A DNA stretch of 64,000 nt, taken from positions 1-64,000 of the forward strand of contig NZ_FNSO01000003.1 of NCBI RefSeq assembly GCF_900105945.1, in the 5' to 3' direction. Position 1 is the first letter of the stretch. Each line of letters opens with the position of its first letter. A model generated the notes under the pieces. The model was given only the letters and a program-made list of their open reading frames with translations. It was not told the DNA's origin and made no database searches. This stretch comes from Amycolatopsis tolypomycina (GTDB lineage: Bacteria; Actinomycetota; Actinomycetes; Mycobacteriales; Pseudonocardiaceae). Shown piece after piece: positions 20,297 through 28,972 of the stretch. The position numbers were made by a program, and so were the translations under genes.

Positions 20297-20722
20297 ATGT
20301 CTTCGTTCGTGATGACCGCCGCGGAACGCGAAGAGTTCCTGAGCGGCGTACACGTGGGAGTGCTCGCGGTGGAGCGCGCGGGACGGGCGCCCCTGGCGGT
20401 GCCGATCTGGTACGACTACGAACCGGGCGGCGAGGTGCTGCTGTGGATGGAGCGCGACACGGTCAAGGACAGGTCGATCCGCGCGGCCGGCCGGCTCAGT
20501 TTGGTCGCCCAGGACGAGAACCCGCCGTACAAGTACGTGACGGTCGAGGGCCCGGTGGTGGCGAACGACGAGCCCCCGACGCGCGAGCAGGCCCTACGCA
20601 TCGCGAAGCGCTACTGGCCGGCCGACCAGGCAACGGCTTACGTCGACTCGGCGCTCGGCGAGAAGTCGGTCCTGGTCCGGATGCGCCCGGAGAAGTGGCT
20701 GTCCAACGACCAGAGCAAGTGA
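20297..20722 (+). CDS. PPOX-class (pyridoxamine oxidase-like) flavin/F420-binding protein
   Basis: A 141-residue split-beta-barrel protein. Typical segments are VGVLAVERAGRAPLAVPIWYDYEPGG and the strand KYVTVEGPVV. Actinobacterial members of this family bind FMN or F420 and reduce varied substrates; this one cannot be assigned further. ATG 20297 with GGGGAG upstream. It follows the exporter pair by 66 bases and could be read from the same transcript. A double-hairpin repeat lies right after its stop. Confidence 0.8.
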   Translation: MSSFVMTAAEREEFLSGVHVGVLAVERAGRAPLAVPIWYDYEPGGEVLLWMERDTVKDRSIRAAGRLSLVAQDENPPYKYVTVEGPVVANDEPPTREQALRIAKRYWPADQATAYVDSALGEKSVLVRMRPEKWLSNDQSK

Positions 20723-20723
20723 C

Positions 20724-20797
20724 CCGGGGCTGTGGACAACTCACCTCCACAGCCCCGGAACTGTCGGTGCCCCCCGGTAGAATGGTTACCGGGGGGC
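20724..20797. repeat. Dispersed double-hairpin repeat, copy B
   Basis: Two perfect hairpins: arms 20724-20736/20746-20758 (13 bp, CCGGGGCTGTGGA) and 20769-20779/20787-20797 (11 bp, GCCCCCCGGTA). The 10 bases between them plus flanks (GCACCGACAGTTCCGGGG on the minus strand) match copy C at 23.5 kb exactly. The first hairpin contains TGTGGACAA, a DnaA-box-like 9-mer (20731-20739). It lies between converging genes (PPOX and purQ), so it probably terminates both. Confidence 0.75.
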
Positions 20798-20808
20798 GCG
20801 GCCCACCC

Positions 20809-21486
20809 TCAGGCCTTCACCAGCGCGTCCACCGCGCTGAAGAACATGCCGAGCCCGTCGTCCGACGGCCCGGTCAGCGCGTCGATCGCGTGCTCCGGGT
20901 GCGGCATCAGCCCGACGACCCGGCCGTTTTCGCTGCGGATCCCGGCGATGTCGTTGCGCGACCCGTTCGGGTTGCCGCCGACGTACCGGAACACCACGCG
21001 GCCCTCGCCCTCGAGCTCGTCCAAAGTGGACTGCTCGGCCATGTAGCAGCCGTCGATGTTCTTCATCGGGATGAGGATCTCGGCGCCGGCGTCGTACCGC
21101 GTGGTCCACGCCGTTTCGGTGTTCTCCACGCGCAGCCACTGGTCGCGGCAGATGAAGTGCAGGCCCTGGTTGCGGATCATCGCGCCCGGCAGCAGGCCGG
21201 CCTCGCAGAGGATCTGGAACCCGTTGCAGATGCCGAGCACCGGCATGCCCGCGCGCGCCGCGTCGATCACCGACGTCATGATCGGCGCGAACCGGGCGAT
21301 CACGCCCGCGCGCAGGTAGTCGCCGTAGGAGAAGCCACCCGGGACGACGACGGCGTCGACGTCGTGGAGGTTCTCGTCGGCGTGCCAGAGCGACACGGCC
21401 TCGCCGCCGGCGTAACGGACCGCGCGCGCCGCGTCGACGTCGTCCAGCGTGCCGGGGAACGTGATGACGCCGATGCGCGCGCTCAC
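20809..21486 (-). CDS. purQ: Phosphoribosylformylglycinamidine synthase, glutaminase subunit
   Basis: A class-I glutamine amidotransferase of 225 residues that feeds ammonia to PurL. Landmarks: [37 protein letters not shown], the nucleophile Cys in [14 protein letters not shown] and the His-Glu pair in [13 protein letters not shown] 21486 overlaps the purS stop as GTGA, so the two are coupled. A longer in-frame start would overlap purS more without gain. Confidence 0.97.
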   Translation of the reverse strand: MSARIGVITFPGTLDDVDAARAVRYAGGEAVSLWHADENLHDVDAVVVPGGFSYGDYLRAGVIARFAPIMTSVIDAARAGMPVLGICNGFQILCEAGLLPGAMIRNQGLHFICRDQWLRVENTETAWTTRYDAGAEILIPMKNIDGCYMAEQSTLDELEGEGRVVFRYVGGNPNGSRNDIAGIRSENGRVVGLMPHPEHAIDALTGPSDDGLGMFFSAVDALVKA

Positions 21487-21722
21487 GCGTCCACCCGCGT
21501 GATCGTCCACTGCTCGATGACCGGGTTCGCGAGGAAGCCTTCGGCGATCTTCTCCAGCGTGGCGTCGTCGACCGTGTCGTCGACCTCGATCTCGAAGTGC
21601 TTGCCCTGGCGGATCTCGGTGATCCCGGTGAACCCCAGGCGGCCGGCGGCGCCGAGCGCGGCCTGTCCCTGCGGGTCGAGGATTTCGGGCTTCGGCATGA
21701 CGTCGACGACGACTCGGGCCAC
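21483..21722 (-). CDS. purS: Phosphoribosylformylglycinamidine synthase, PurS subunit
   Basis: A 79-residue small subunit that bridges PurQ and PurL. It begins [21 protein letters not shown] and contains [20 protein letters not shown], both diagnostic of PurS. GTG 21722 has AAGGAG upstream at good spacing; longer in-frame reading gives an unrelated leader. Four-base overlap with purQ. Confidence 0.95.
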   Translation of the reverse strand: MARVVVDVMPKPEILDPQGQAALGAAGRLGFTGITEIRQGKHFEIEVDDTVDDATLEKIAEGFLANPVIEQWTITRVDA

Positions 21723-21877
21723 GGCAGGCTGCTCCTTATTCACGCAGGTCGTGGGTACCCCGCGAGCATAGTTCACCCTCTCGACCCCCTGGCGGGGCCC
21801 ACCGGGAAACCTAGACTGGCCGACGGCGCGGCGCTGCGCCATGATGAGTCGTTGACATCTCGCCAACAGGAGGCACC

Positions 21878-23452
21878 GTGGCCGTCCAAGACTCCTACGA
21901 CTACGTCATCGTCGGCGCCGGGAGCGCGGGCTGCGTGCTGGCGAACCGGCTGACCGAGGACCCGGCGGCACAGGTCCTGCTCCTCGAGGCGGGCGCGGAG
22001 GACACCGCCGACGAGATCCACATCCCGGCCGCCTTCGCGTCGCTGTTCAAGACCAAGTGGGACTGGAACTACGAGACGGTCGAGCAGAAGCACACGGGCA
22101 AGACGTCGTACTGGCCGCGCGGGAAGATGCTCGGCGGCTGCTCGTCGATCAACGCGATGATCTACATCCGCGGCAACCGCGCCGACTACGACGGCTGGCG
22201 CGATTCGCACGGCGCCGCGGGCTGGGGCTGGGACGACGTCCTGCCGTACTTCAAGCGCGCCGAGGGCAACCAGCGGCTCGGCGGGCCGCTGCACGGAACG
22301 GACGGCCCGCTGCACGTCGAGGACCGCCGGTTCACCCACGAGCTGTCGAACGCGTGGGTCGATTCGGCCGTCGCGTGGGGGCTCAAGCGCACCGACGACT
22401 TCAACGGCGAGAGCCAGGAAGGCGCCGGCGTCTACCAGGTGACGTGCAAGAAGGGCCGCCGCTGGTCCACGGCGGACGCCTACCTGCGCCCGGCGCTTTC
22501 GCGGCCGAACCTGACCGTGAAGACCTGCTCGCCCGCCACCCGCGTCGTCTTCGAGGGCACGCGCGCGGTCGGGGTGTCCTATTTGGACAACGGCGTGGAG
22601 CGGACTGCCCGCGCTTCGGCCGAAGTCGTGCTGAGCGGCGGCGCCGTCAACTCGCCGCAGTTGCTGATGGTGTCGGGCGTCGGGCCGGCCGAGCACCTGC
22701 GCGAGCACGGCATCGACGTCGTCGCCGCGCTGCCCGGCGTCGGCGAGAACCTGCACGACCACCCGGCGTGCGGGGTCATCTGGTCCACCCGCGACACCAC
22801 CGACCTCGTCGACGCGGCTTCGCTGTTCGGGCTGGCGCGGTACCAGCTGACGCGCCGCGGCCCGTTGACGTCGAACATCGGCGAGGCGGGCGCGTTCTAC
22901 CCGACCACGGACGGGCTGCCGGCACCGGACATGCAGATCCACGTGGTGCCGTCGTTGTTCTACGACAACGGGTTGCGCGAGCCGACGATGCCCGGGTTCA
23001 CCTCGGCGGCGACCCTGGTGGACGTCGCGAGCCGCGGCCGGCTGCGGCTGAAGTCCGCCAACCCGTTGTGGAAGCCGGAAATCGACCCGGCCTACTACGC
23101 CGACCCGCGGGACATGGAGCGGATGATCGCGGGGTTGCGGGCGTTGGCCGAGATCGGGCAGGTGGGGCCGTTGCGGCGGTTCCTGGACAAGCCGTTCCTG
23201 CCGTCGCGGCTCGATTTGAGCGATTCCGAGCTGGCGGACCACATCCGGGAGCACACGCAGACGCTCTACCACCCGGTGGGCACCTGCTCGATCGGGTCGG
23301 TGGTCGATCCGGAGCTGCGGGTGCAGGGAGTGGAGGGGTTGCGGGTGGTCGACGCCTCGGTGATGCCGGTGGTGCCGCGGGGGAACACGAACGCGCCGAC
23401 GATCATGGTGGCGGAGAAGGCCGCGGACCTGATCCGGGGGCGGTCGGCCTAG
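21878..23452 (+). CDS. GMC-family oxidoreductase (choline-dehydrogenase-like)
   Basis: A 524-residue FAD enzyme that oxidises an alcohol. The N-terminal dinucleotide fold is [23 protein letters not shown] signatures are seen in [20 protein letters not shown] and [19 protein letters not shown]. The active-site His-Asn pair lies in [11 protein letters not shown] and [21 protein letters not shown] 21878 with AGGAGG upstream. The overall form is closest to choline dehydrogenase/alcohol dehydrogenase types; the true substrate is unknown. It converges on an aldehyde dehydrogenase gene, which could oxidise its product, but they are on opposite strands. Confidence 0.9.
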   Translation: MAVQDSYDYVIVGAGSAGCVLANRLTEDPAAQVLLLEAGAEDTADEIHIPAAFASLFKTKWDWNYETVEQKHTGKTSYWPRGKMLGGCSSINAMIYIRGNRADYDGWRDSHGAAGWGWDDVLPYFKRAEGNQRLGGPLHGTDGPLHVEDRRFTHELSNAWVDSAVAWGLKRTDDFNGESQEGAGVYQVTCKKGRRWSTADAYLRPALSRPNLTVKTCSPATRVVFEGTRAVGVSYLDNGVERTARASAEVVLSGGAVNSPQLLMVSGVGPAEHLREHGIDVVAALPGVGENLHDHPACGVIWSTRDTTDLVDAASLFGLARYQLTRRGPLTSNIGEAGAFYPTTDGLPAPDMQIHVVPSLFYDNGLREPTMPGFTSAATLVDVASRGRLRLKSANPLWKPEIDPAYYADPRDMERMIAGLRALAEIGQVGPLRRFLDKPFLPSRLDLSDSELADHIREHTQTLYHPVGTCSIGSVVDPELRVQGVEGLRVVDASVMPVVPRGNTNAPTIMVAEKAADLIRGRSA

Positions 23453-23497
23453 CCGCGGGGCCGGTTCGCGGGCTTGTTGTGGGCGGCCCTCGGCCCC

Positions 23498-23564
23498 CCG
23501 GTATCCAGTTTACCGGTGGGCACCGACAGTTCCGGGGTTGCGGACGCGGTTGTCCACAACCCCG
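23498..23564. repeat. Dispersed double-hairpin repeat, copy C
   Basis: Hairpin 1 pairs CCCCCGGTA with TACCGGTGGG (one mismatch); hairpin 2 pairs CCGGGGTTGCGGA with the TGTCCACAACCCCGG side (one mismatch). The linker and flank GCACCGACAGTTCCGGGG are identical to copy B. It includes TTGTCCACA (23550-23558), an exact match to the actinomycete DnaA-box consensus. It lies between converging genes (GMC oxidoreductase and aldehyde dehydrogenase). Confidence 0.75.
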
Positions 23565-23571
23565 GGCCGGG

Positions 23572-25068
23572 TCAGCGCTTGCCGTGGAGGATCGTCACCA
23601 GCTTCGCGACCAGGGCGTCCGTCGATTCCTTGCGGCTGAACGACGTCAGCGTCAACGGCGCCGTGAACCGCTGGCGCGCGATCGCCTTCGTGCGGGCGAA
23701 CTCGCGCAGTCCCTCCGGGCCGTGGATGCGGCCGAAGCCCGAATCGCCCACGCCGCCGAACGGCAGGGAAGCGATACCGGCGAACGACAGCGGCGCGTTG
23801 ATCGCCGTCATGCCCGTGCGCAGCTTCTCCGCCAGCTCGACGCCTCGCGACTTCGAGAACACCGTCGACCCCAAGCCGTACTTCGTGTTGTTCGCGCGCT
23901 CGACCGCTTCGTCCATGTCGCGGACCTTGGCGATCGTCACCGTCGGCCCGAACGTCTCCTCCTTCACCGCCTCGGAGTCCTCCGGGACGTCCACCAGCAC
24001 CGTCGGCTGCGCGTACCGGTCGCCGACCGCGTCCTCGCCGCCGAGCACCGCCTTGCCGCCGCGGGACAGCGCGTCCTGGATGTGGCGCTTGATCACGCCC
24101 AGCTGGGACGGCATCGTCACCGGGCCGTACTGGGCCGCCTCGTCCGAGCCCGCGCGGACGTCCTTCGACTTCTCGACCACCTTCGCCACGAACTCGTCGT
24201 GGACCTTCTCGTGGACGTACACGCGTTCGACGCCGATGCACGTCTGGCCCGAGTTGGAGAACGCGCCCCACACCGTGGCGTCCGCCGCCGCGTCGAGGTC
24301 GGCGTCCGCGTCGACCAGCACCGGGTCCTTGCCGCCCGCCTCGATGACCACCGGGGTCAACGTCTCGGCCGCCGCGGCCATGATGCGCTTGCCCGTCGCC
24401 GTCGAGCCGGTGAACGCGATCTTGTCGACCCCCGCGCCGACCAGCGCCGCGCCCGTCTCGCCGAAGCCCGTGATCAGCTGCAGCACCGGGTGCTCCGGCA
24501 CGATCTCGGCGAACGCGTCGACCAGCCACTTGCCGACGCCCGGCGTGTACTCGCTCGGCTTGAAGACGACCGCGTTGCCCGCCGCGAGCGCGTACGCGAT
24601 CGAGCCCAGCGGCGTGAACACCGGGTAGTTCCACGGGCCGATCACGCCGACCACGCCCAGCGGCTGGTACTCCACCGTCGCCGCCTGGTTCGACATCAGC
24701 AGCCCCGCGGACCGCTTCTGCTTGCCGAGGATCTTCTTCGCGTGCTTGCCCGCCCACGCGATGTGCTCGATGGCCAGGACGCTCTCCAGCTGCGCGTCGG
24801 CGATCGGCTTGCCGGTCTCGTCGCGGACCACCTGGCACAGCTGCGGCAGCCGCCGCGTCAGCACGCCCTTCCAGCTCTTGAGCCGCTCGGCGCGCCCGGC
24901 GAAGCCGAGGCCGGCCCACCACTCCGCCGCGACGCGCGCCCGTTCGACGGCCGCCTTGACGTCCTCCGCGGTGTGGATCGGGTAGGTTCCGACCACCTCG
25001 TCGGTCGCCGGGCTGAGCGAGTCGAAGGTCTCGCCGACCGTCGTCGGCTTCGGCTGGACGGCAGTCAT
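23572..25068 (-). CDS. NAD(P)-dependent aldehyde dehydrogenase (succinate-semialdehyde dehydrogenase-like)
   Basis: A 498-residue ALDH-superfamily enzyme. Catalytic Cys is in FSNSGQTCIGVERVYV and the general-base Glu in TPVVIEAGGKDPVLV; the cofactor region is GVIGPWNYPVFTPLGSI and FTGSTATGKRIM. The form resembles the GabD2-type succinate-semialdehyde dehydrogenases of mycobacteria, but other aldehydes are possible. ATG 25068 with GGAGA upstream. No gab transaminase is adjacent, so the pathway is not shown by context. Confidence 0.88.
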   Translation of the reverse strand: MTAVQPKPTTVGETFDSLSPATDEVVGTYPIHTAEDVKAAVERARVAAEWWAGLGFAGRAERLKSWKGVLTRRLPQLCQVVRDETGKPIADAQLESVLAIEHIAWAGKHAKKILGKQKRSAGLLMSNQAATVEYQPLGVVGVIGPWNYPVFTPLGSIAYALAAGNAVVFKPSEYTPGVGKWLVDAFAEIVPEHPVLQLITGFGETGAALVGAGVDKIAFTGSTATGKRIMAAAAETLTPVVIEAGGKDPVLVDADADLDAAADATVWGAFSNSGQTCIGVERVYVHEKVHDEFVAKVVEKSKDVRAGSDEAAQYGPVTMPSQLGVIKRHIQDALSRGGKAVLGGEDAVGDRYAQPTVLVDVPEDSEAVKEETFGPTVTIAKVRDMDEAVERANNTKYGLGSTVFSKSRGVELAEKLRTGMTAINAPLSFAGIASLPFGGVGDSGFGRIHGPEGLREFARTKAIARQRFTAPLTLTSFSRKESTDALVAKLVTILHGKR

Positions 25069-25101
25069 CGGCGTCTCCCGTAGGTCGAGGTTCAGCCCAG
25101 G

Positions 25102-26247
25102 TTACGACGTTACTGACACGGCGCCAATAGTTCGCGCGGGCTTCACCACCAGCATTCCACCGGCGATCGCCGCGGCAAAGGCACCGAACACCGGGGCGAG
25201 CCACAACGGCAGCACGCCGACCGCCAGCGAGCCGAGCCCGAAGCCGCACGCCTGCACGGTGAAACTCAGCGAGAATCCCGCTGACCTGCGGTTCTTCGGC
25301 AGCAGCCGCTGCAGGTTCACCGACGTCGCGGCCACCAGCGGCCCGGTGCAGCCGCCGATCAAGGCCACCGACGCGATCAACCCGGGCCAGCCGAGGTCGG
25401 CGGCCAGCGCGAGGGCGCCGACGACGAACCCGCCGAGGAACAGCCTCGGGTCGCCGGTCTTCCCGCGCCACGCGTAGAGGGCGCTGCCCGCGATGCTCGC
25501 GCCGCTCAGCACGGCGATCACCACGGGCGCCGCGGCTGCCGGCGCGCCGAGGCGCTGGACCAAGGGCAGTGGCGCCACCTCGATCGTCGACAGGAGGAGC
25601 CCGACGGTGAACGCGCAGGCCAGCCATGGCAGGTACGTGATGAGCCGCGCCGCCGGGACGTCGTCGCCGGTTTCCGCCCGATCGGGCTCCCCCGCGCGGC
25701 GCGGGACGAGCACGGCAGCCGCCACGCAGGCGACGGCCATGGCGGCGACCGGGACGAACGTGCCGGCCAGGTCGAGCAGGGCGACCAGCGCCGGGCCGCC
25801 GATCAGCACGCCTTCGAGGATCATCGCGTCGACGGAGATCGCCCGCGGCAGCAGCGCGTCGTCGACCGTGTCGGCCAGCAGCGTCCGGAAGCCGCCGGAC
25901 AACGCCCCCGCCGAGACGCCGGGCAGGAGGACGAGCGCGAGCAGCACGGCGTTCGGCGCGTGGCTCGCGGCCGCCACGGCCAGCACGACGAACCCGGCGC
26001 CCGTGACCAGCAGCAGCGCGGGCAGGCCGCGGGCCGGGCCGACGCGGTCCAGCAGCCGCCCGACCGGCACGGCGCCGGCCATCTCGGCGACGACGAAGAC
26101 CGACATCAGCACGCCACCCAGCCGGTAGGACCCGGTCGTGGCGGTGGTCAGCAGGGTGAACGCGAGCGGCGCCATGGTCGCCGGCAGCCGGGCGAACTGG
26201 ACGCCGGCCGACCAGCGCCAGTACGCGCGGTGGGTGAACAACGACAT
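25102..26247 (-). CDS. MFS transporter
   Basis: A 381-residue membrane protein with about 12 hydrophobic segments, starting MSLFTHRAYWRWSAGVQFAR. The loop GRLLDRVGPARGLPALL fits the MFS A-motif between helices 2 and 3. ATG 26247 is preferred over upstream in-frame starts that would cross the divergent promoter and its palindromes. It is divergent from an ArsR-type regulator and is probably controlled by it. Related actinomycete MFS proteins export drugs or metabolites; the substrate is unknown. Confidence 0.85.
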   Translation of the reverse strand: MSLFTHRAYWRWSAGVQFARLPATMAPLAFTLLTTATTGSYRLGGVLMSVFVVAEMAGAVPVGRLLDRVGPARGLPALLLVTGAGFVVLAVAAASHAPNAVLLALVLLPGVSAGALSGGFRTLLADTVDDALLPRAISVDAMILEGVLIGGPALVALLDLAGTFVPVAAMAVACVAAAVLVPRRAGEPDRAETGDDVPAARLITYLPWLACAFTVGLLLSTIEVAPLPLVQRLGAPAAAAPVVIAVLSGASIAGSALYAWRGKTGDPRLFLGGFVVGALALAADLGWPGLIASVALIGGCTGPLVAATSVNLQRLLPKNRRSAGFSLSFTVQACGFGLGSLAVGVLPLWLAPVFGAFAAAIAGGMLVVKPARTIGAVSVTS

Positions 26248-26253
26248 GTGCAC

Positions 26254-26274
26254 ACGCTCGCGCGCCGCGAGCGT
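26254..26274. promoter_or_regulatory. 9-bp-arm inverted repeat in the MFS/ArsR divergent promoter
   Basis: ACGCTCGCG and CGCGAGCGT are exact complements around CGC. It lies 7 bases upstream of the MFS start, where it could act as an operator or fold in the leader. Confidence 0.45.
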
Positions 26275-26283
26275 CCGGCACAC

Positions 26284-26305
26284 TGATTCGGGTGAGAGCG
26301 AATCA
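26284..26305. promoter_or_regulatory. Palindromic operator candidate TGATTCG-N8-CGAATCA
   Basis: Perfect 7-bp arms with an 8-base spacer, right before the ArsR-type start at 26309. The dyad spacing fits a winged-helix dimer, so autorepression and control of the divergent MFS gene are likely. Confidence 0.55.
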
Positions 26306-26308
26306 ATC

Positions 26309-27241
26309 ATGATCGAGCTCGTCCTGACGGCCGCGGGCGCGCAACGCGTCCGCTTCGCCATCTCGCCGCTGGAGGAGGTTCTCGGCGCGATCCAGACGTT
26401 GCTCGGCGTCCGCGCGCACCCGGCCCACCTGCCGTGGCTCTCCGGCGTACCCGACGTTCCCGAGCTGGCCGCGGTCCTGAGTGCACGGCACTACATCACC
26501 GAGTTCCTGAGCCCGCCGCCCGACGGCCCCGAGACGACCGCCGAAGCGCAGCTCGAGGTGGTCCGCGCGACGCCGCCGTCGCAGGTGGCGCTGGAGCTGG
26601 GCATGGTCGACGCGGACCTCTCCCGCCTCCCTGCCGACCCGGCGGCCGCGCGCGACCTGCTCGCCGGCCAGCTCGAGACGGTGTGGCACGCCCTGCTCGC
26701 CCCCGAGTGGCCTCGCCTGCGCGAGCTGCTCGCGGCGGACATCGCGTTCCGGACGCGGCAGCTGGGCTCGGGCGGGCTCGCGGCCATGCTCGCGGAGCTC
26801 CACCCGCGCGTCCGGCTGTCGGGGACGTCGGTGCTGGTCGACGTCCGGGCCCGGGAGCGGCTTTCGATCGACTCGCGGGGCCTGCTGTTGATCCCGGCGG
26901 TGTTCGCGTGGCCGAACGTGGGCGTGGTGACGGTGCCGCCGTGGCAGGTTTCGCTGCTGTACCCGGCTCGCGGCGTGGCTTCGTTGTGGGCTTCTTCCAC
27001 GACCCCACCGGAACCGCTGGCCGAAATCCTCGGCCGGACGCGGGCGCTGCTGCTGACCACCCTCGACCGGCCCGCGGCCACGACCGAGCTGGCCCGCCGG
27101 CACGCCCTGGCGCCGGCCACGGTTTCGGCGCACCTGACAGCGTTGCGCGGAGCGGGGTTGCTGGCTTCGGAGCGACGCGGGCACCGCGTGCTGTACCGGC
27201 GCACGGAACTGGGCGACGCGTTGCTCACCGGGAAGCTCTGA
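26309..27241 (+). CDS. ArsR-type winged-helix regulator (DUF5937-like)
   Basis: A 310-residue regulator. The DNA-binding domain is at the C-terminus (TTELARRHALAPATVSAHLT, then GAGLLASERRGHRVLYRRTELGDALL). The long N-terminal part (RVRFAISPLEEVLGAIQTLL, GVRAHPAHLPWLSG) matches the DUF5937-type sensor domain of actinomycete ArsR proteins. ATG 26309 is chosen; longer reading would cross the palindrome and the divergent start. Only a weak ribosome site is visible. Confidence 0.85.
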   Translation: MIELVLTAAGAQRVRFAISPLEEVLGAIQTLLGVRAHPAHLPWLSGVPDVPELAAVLSARHYITEFLSPPPDGPETTAEAQLEVVRATPPSQVALELGMVDADLSRLPADPAAARDLLAGQLETVWHALLAPEWPRLRELLAADIAFRTRQLGSGGLAAMLAELHPRVRLSGTSVLVDVRARERLSIDSRGLLLIPAVFAWPNVGVVTVPPWQVSLLYPARGVASLWASSTTPPEPLAEILGRTRALLLTTLDRPAATTELARRHALAPATVSAHLTALRGAGLLASERRGHRVLYRRTELGDALLTGKL

Positions 27242-27285
27242 GCGGGACTAGGCTGGAGTTGTTCACTCGCAAAGGAGAGCCATCG

Positions 27286-27921
27286 ATGCGTATCGTCCAT
27301 TTCGGACACGCCTGCGTGCTGCTGGAGACCGGCTCCGAGCGGATCCTGATCGACCCGGGCAAGTTCTCCACCGGCTTCGACGGTGAGCGGGAGCTGTCCG
27401 CTGTGCTCATCACGCACCAGCACTTCGACCACCTCGACGTCGAACGGCTGCCCGGTGTCCTCGAAGCCAACCCGGGCGCGAAGCTCATCGTCGATCCCGG
27501 GTCCGCGCCCGAGGTCGAGAAGCTGGGCCTCGAGTTCGACGTCGCCAATGTCGGGGACGCCTTCGCCGTCGGGGACACCTCGATCAAGGCCGTCGGCGGG
27601 GAACACGCGGTGATCCACGCCGACATCCCGGTCATCCCGAACATCGGCTACGTCTTCGACGACGGCGCGTTCTTCCACCCCGGCGACTCGTTCTTCGTGC
27701 CGGAACAGAAGATCGACGTGCTGGGCCTGCCGACCGGCGCGCCGTGGCTGAAGGCCGGGGAAGCCGTCGACTACCTGCGGGCCGTCGCGCCACGGGTGGC
27801 CGTGCCCATCCACGAGGCCGTGCTCGCCAGCCCGGCCATGCACTACGGCCTGTTCGGGAACCTCGCGCCCGAAGGCACCGAGGTCAAGGTGCTCGACCGG
27901 GGCGAACCCGCGAAGTTCTAG
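27286..27921 (+). CDS. MBL-fold (UlaG-like) metallohydrolase
   Basis: A 211-residue metallo-beta-lactamase-fold protein. The metal-binding HxHxDH motif is THQHFDHLD near residue 47, with later ligands in GEHAVIH, FHPGDSF and VPIHEA. The opening MRIVHFGHACVLLETG is typical of the UlaG-like branch, in which substrates are sugar-lactone or N-acyl-phosphatidylethanolamine-like in some members; this one is not assignable. ATG 27286 with AAAGGAGAG upstream. Confidence 0.9.
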   Translation: MRIVHFGHACVLLETGSERILIDPGKFSTGFDGERELSAVLITHQHFDHLDVERLPGVLEANPGAKLIVDPGSAPEVEKLGLEFDVANVGDAFAVGDTSIKAVGGEHAVIHADIPVIPNIGYVFDDGAFFHPGDSFFVPEQKIDVLGLPTGAPWLKAGEAVDYLRAVAPRVAVPIHEAVLASPAMHYGLFGNLAPEGTEVKVLDRGEPAKF

Positions 27922-27928
27922 GCCGCCG

Positions 27929-27959
27929 GGCGTGCCGGTCACGTACCGACCGGCACGCC
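27929..27959. terminator. 12-bp perfect hairpin between converging MBL and SDR genes
   Basis: Arms 27929-27940 and 27948-27959 (GGCGTGCCGGTC and complement) with a 7-base loop. It runs into the last seven codons of the SDR gene, and the SDR stop straddles the stem edge. Confidence 0.75.
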
Positions 27960-28880
27960 GCACAGCTCGGCCGCGTGCTGCCACAGCTCCTCCTCCCGCT
28001 CCTCGTCGTACGACTCCTCCGACGACGGGACGACCCGGCCGCGGTCGAGGTACGCCCCCGACTCGGCCGGCCGGGGCGCGGTCATGGCCGCGGCCAGCTT
28101 GGCTCCCGCCGTCTGCGGGCTGGACGCGATGGGCGTCGCCCACAACAGCGGCAGCAGCCACCGGAATCCGAAGCGCTGGATCGCGGAGGCGTCGCGGACC
28201 AGGCCCGTGCCGGGAACCAGCCCAGGGGTGTAGGCGTAGACGTCGATCCCCGGCAGCCGCCTCGCAAGCGCGTGCACCAGGTACTGCACGCCCAGCTTGC
28301 TCGTCGCGTAGGCCCGGCGCCCCGCGGACACGGTCTCTGCCTCGGGGCCGGTGCTCGGCTTGGCGAGGCTTTGCGGATCGGTCCACCGTGGCGCCGGAAC
28401 GAGACCCATGTTGTGCCGGAAGTCGCCGAAGTGCGACTCGCTGCCGGTGATCACGACACGCGCGCCCGGCTCCAACCTGTCTGCCAGCAAGCGAAGCAGC
28501 AGGTAGTTCGCCAGGACGTTGATCCCGAACGTCGCCTCGAACCCGTCCGCCGTCGCCTTCGTGGCCGACGCCATCTGCACTCCCGCGTTGGCGAGAACAC
28601 CCGTTAGCGGGGGAATCTCCCGCTCGTCGAGCAGCCTTCGCACGGTTTCCGCGGCCGCGCGCACCTCCGCCAGCGAACCGAGGTCGCAGGGGGCCGCCCG
28701 GACGTTCGCGTTCCCCGTGCGCGCGGCCAGATCCCGGGCGAGCCGGTGGCCGGCTTCCTCCCCGCGTACGAGGACGAGCAGCAGCTGGTCCGGCCGGTCG
28801 CGCAGCAGCCGCTCGGCCGCCGCCCGGCCCAGCCCGCGACTCGCGCCCGTCATGAGCAGCGTCTTCGTCGGTTCGGTCAT
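27939..28880 (-). CDS. Short-chain dehydrogenase/reductase (retinol-dehydrogenase-like)
   Basis: A 313-residue SDR. The cofactor site is LLMTGASRGLGRAAAERLL, followed by the NAG-like motif LANAGVQM and the catalytic S/Y-x3-K region (VITGSESHFG, AYATSKLGVQYLV). The extended length fits light-dependent protochlorophyllide or retinol dehydrogenase-like SDRs. ATG 28880 is preceded by a suitable leader; a longer in-frame start runs through the divergent promoter. It is divergent from a TetR gene with repeat operators between them. Confidence 0.9.
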   Translation of the reverse strand: MTEPTKTLLMTGASRGLGRAAAERLLRDRPDQLLLVLVRGEEAGHRLARDLAARTGNANVRAAPCDLGSLAEVRAAAETVRRLLDEREIPPLTGVLANAGVQMASATKATADGFEATFGINVLANYLLLRLLADRLEPGARVVITGSESHFGDFRHNMGLVPAPRWTDPQSLAKPSTGPEAETVSAGRRAYATSKLGVQYLVHALARRLPGIDVYAYTPGLVPGTGLVRDASAIQRFGFRWLLPLLWATPIASSPQTAGAKLAAAMTAPRPAESGAYLDRGRVVPSSEESYDEEREEELWQHAAELCGVPVGT

Positions 28881-28896
28881 GGTTGCATCCCTCGTC

Positions 28897-28949
28897 ACTC
28901 GATGGGGTACTCGATTCGATTTGGTACTCGGTACCGTAGCGCACTCGAT
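28897..28949. promoter_or_regulatory. Four ACTCGAT/ACTCGGT repeats between SDR and TetR genes
   Basis: ACTCGAT at 28897, 28909 and 28943, and ACTCGGT at 28926, spaced 12, 17 and 17 bases. GGTACTCGGTACC (28923-28935) is an odd palindrome. This is a probable binding region for the adjacent TetR protein. Confidence 0.5.
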
Positions 28950-28972
28950 ACCGGATGCGCTACCTTGGGGGC

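Noticed and set aside
22057..25083. A 1008-codon open frame on the plus strand
   Set aside because: It is the antisense and shifted shadow of the GMC oxidoreductase and aldehyde dehydrogenase genes. Its translation is Arg/Ala/Gly low-complexity with no motif, a usual effect of high third-position GC.
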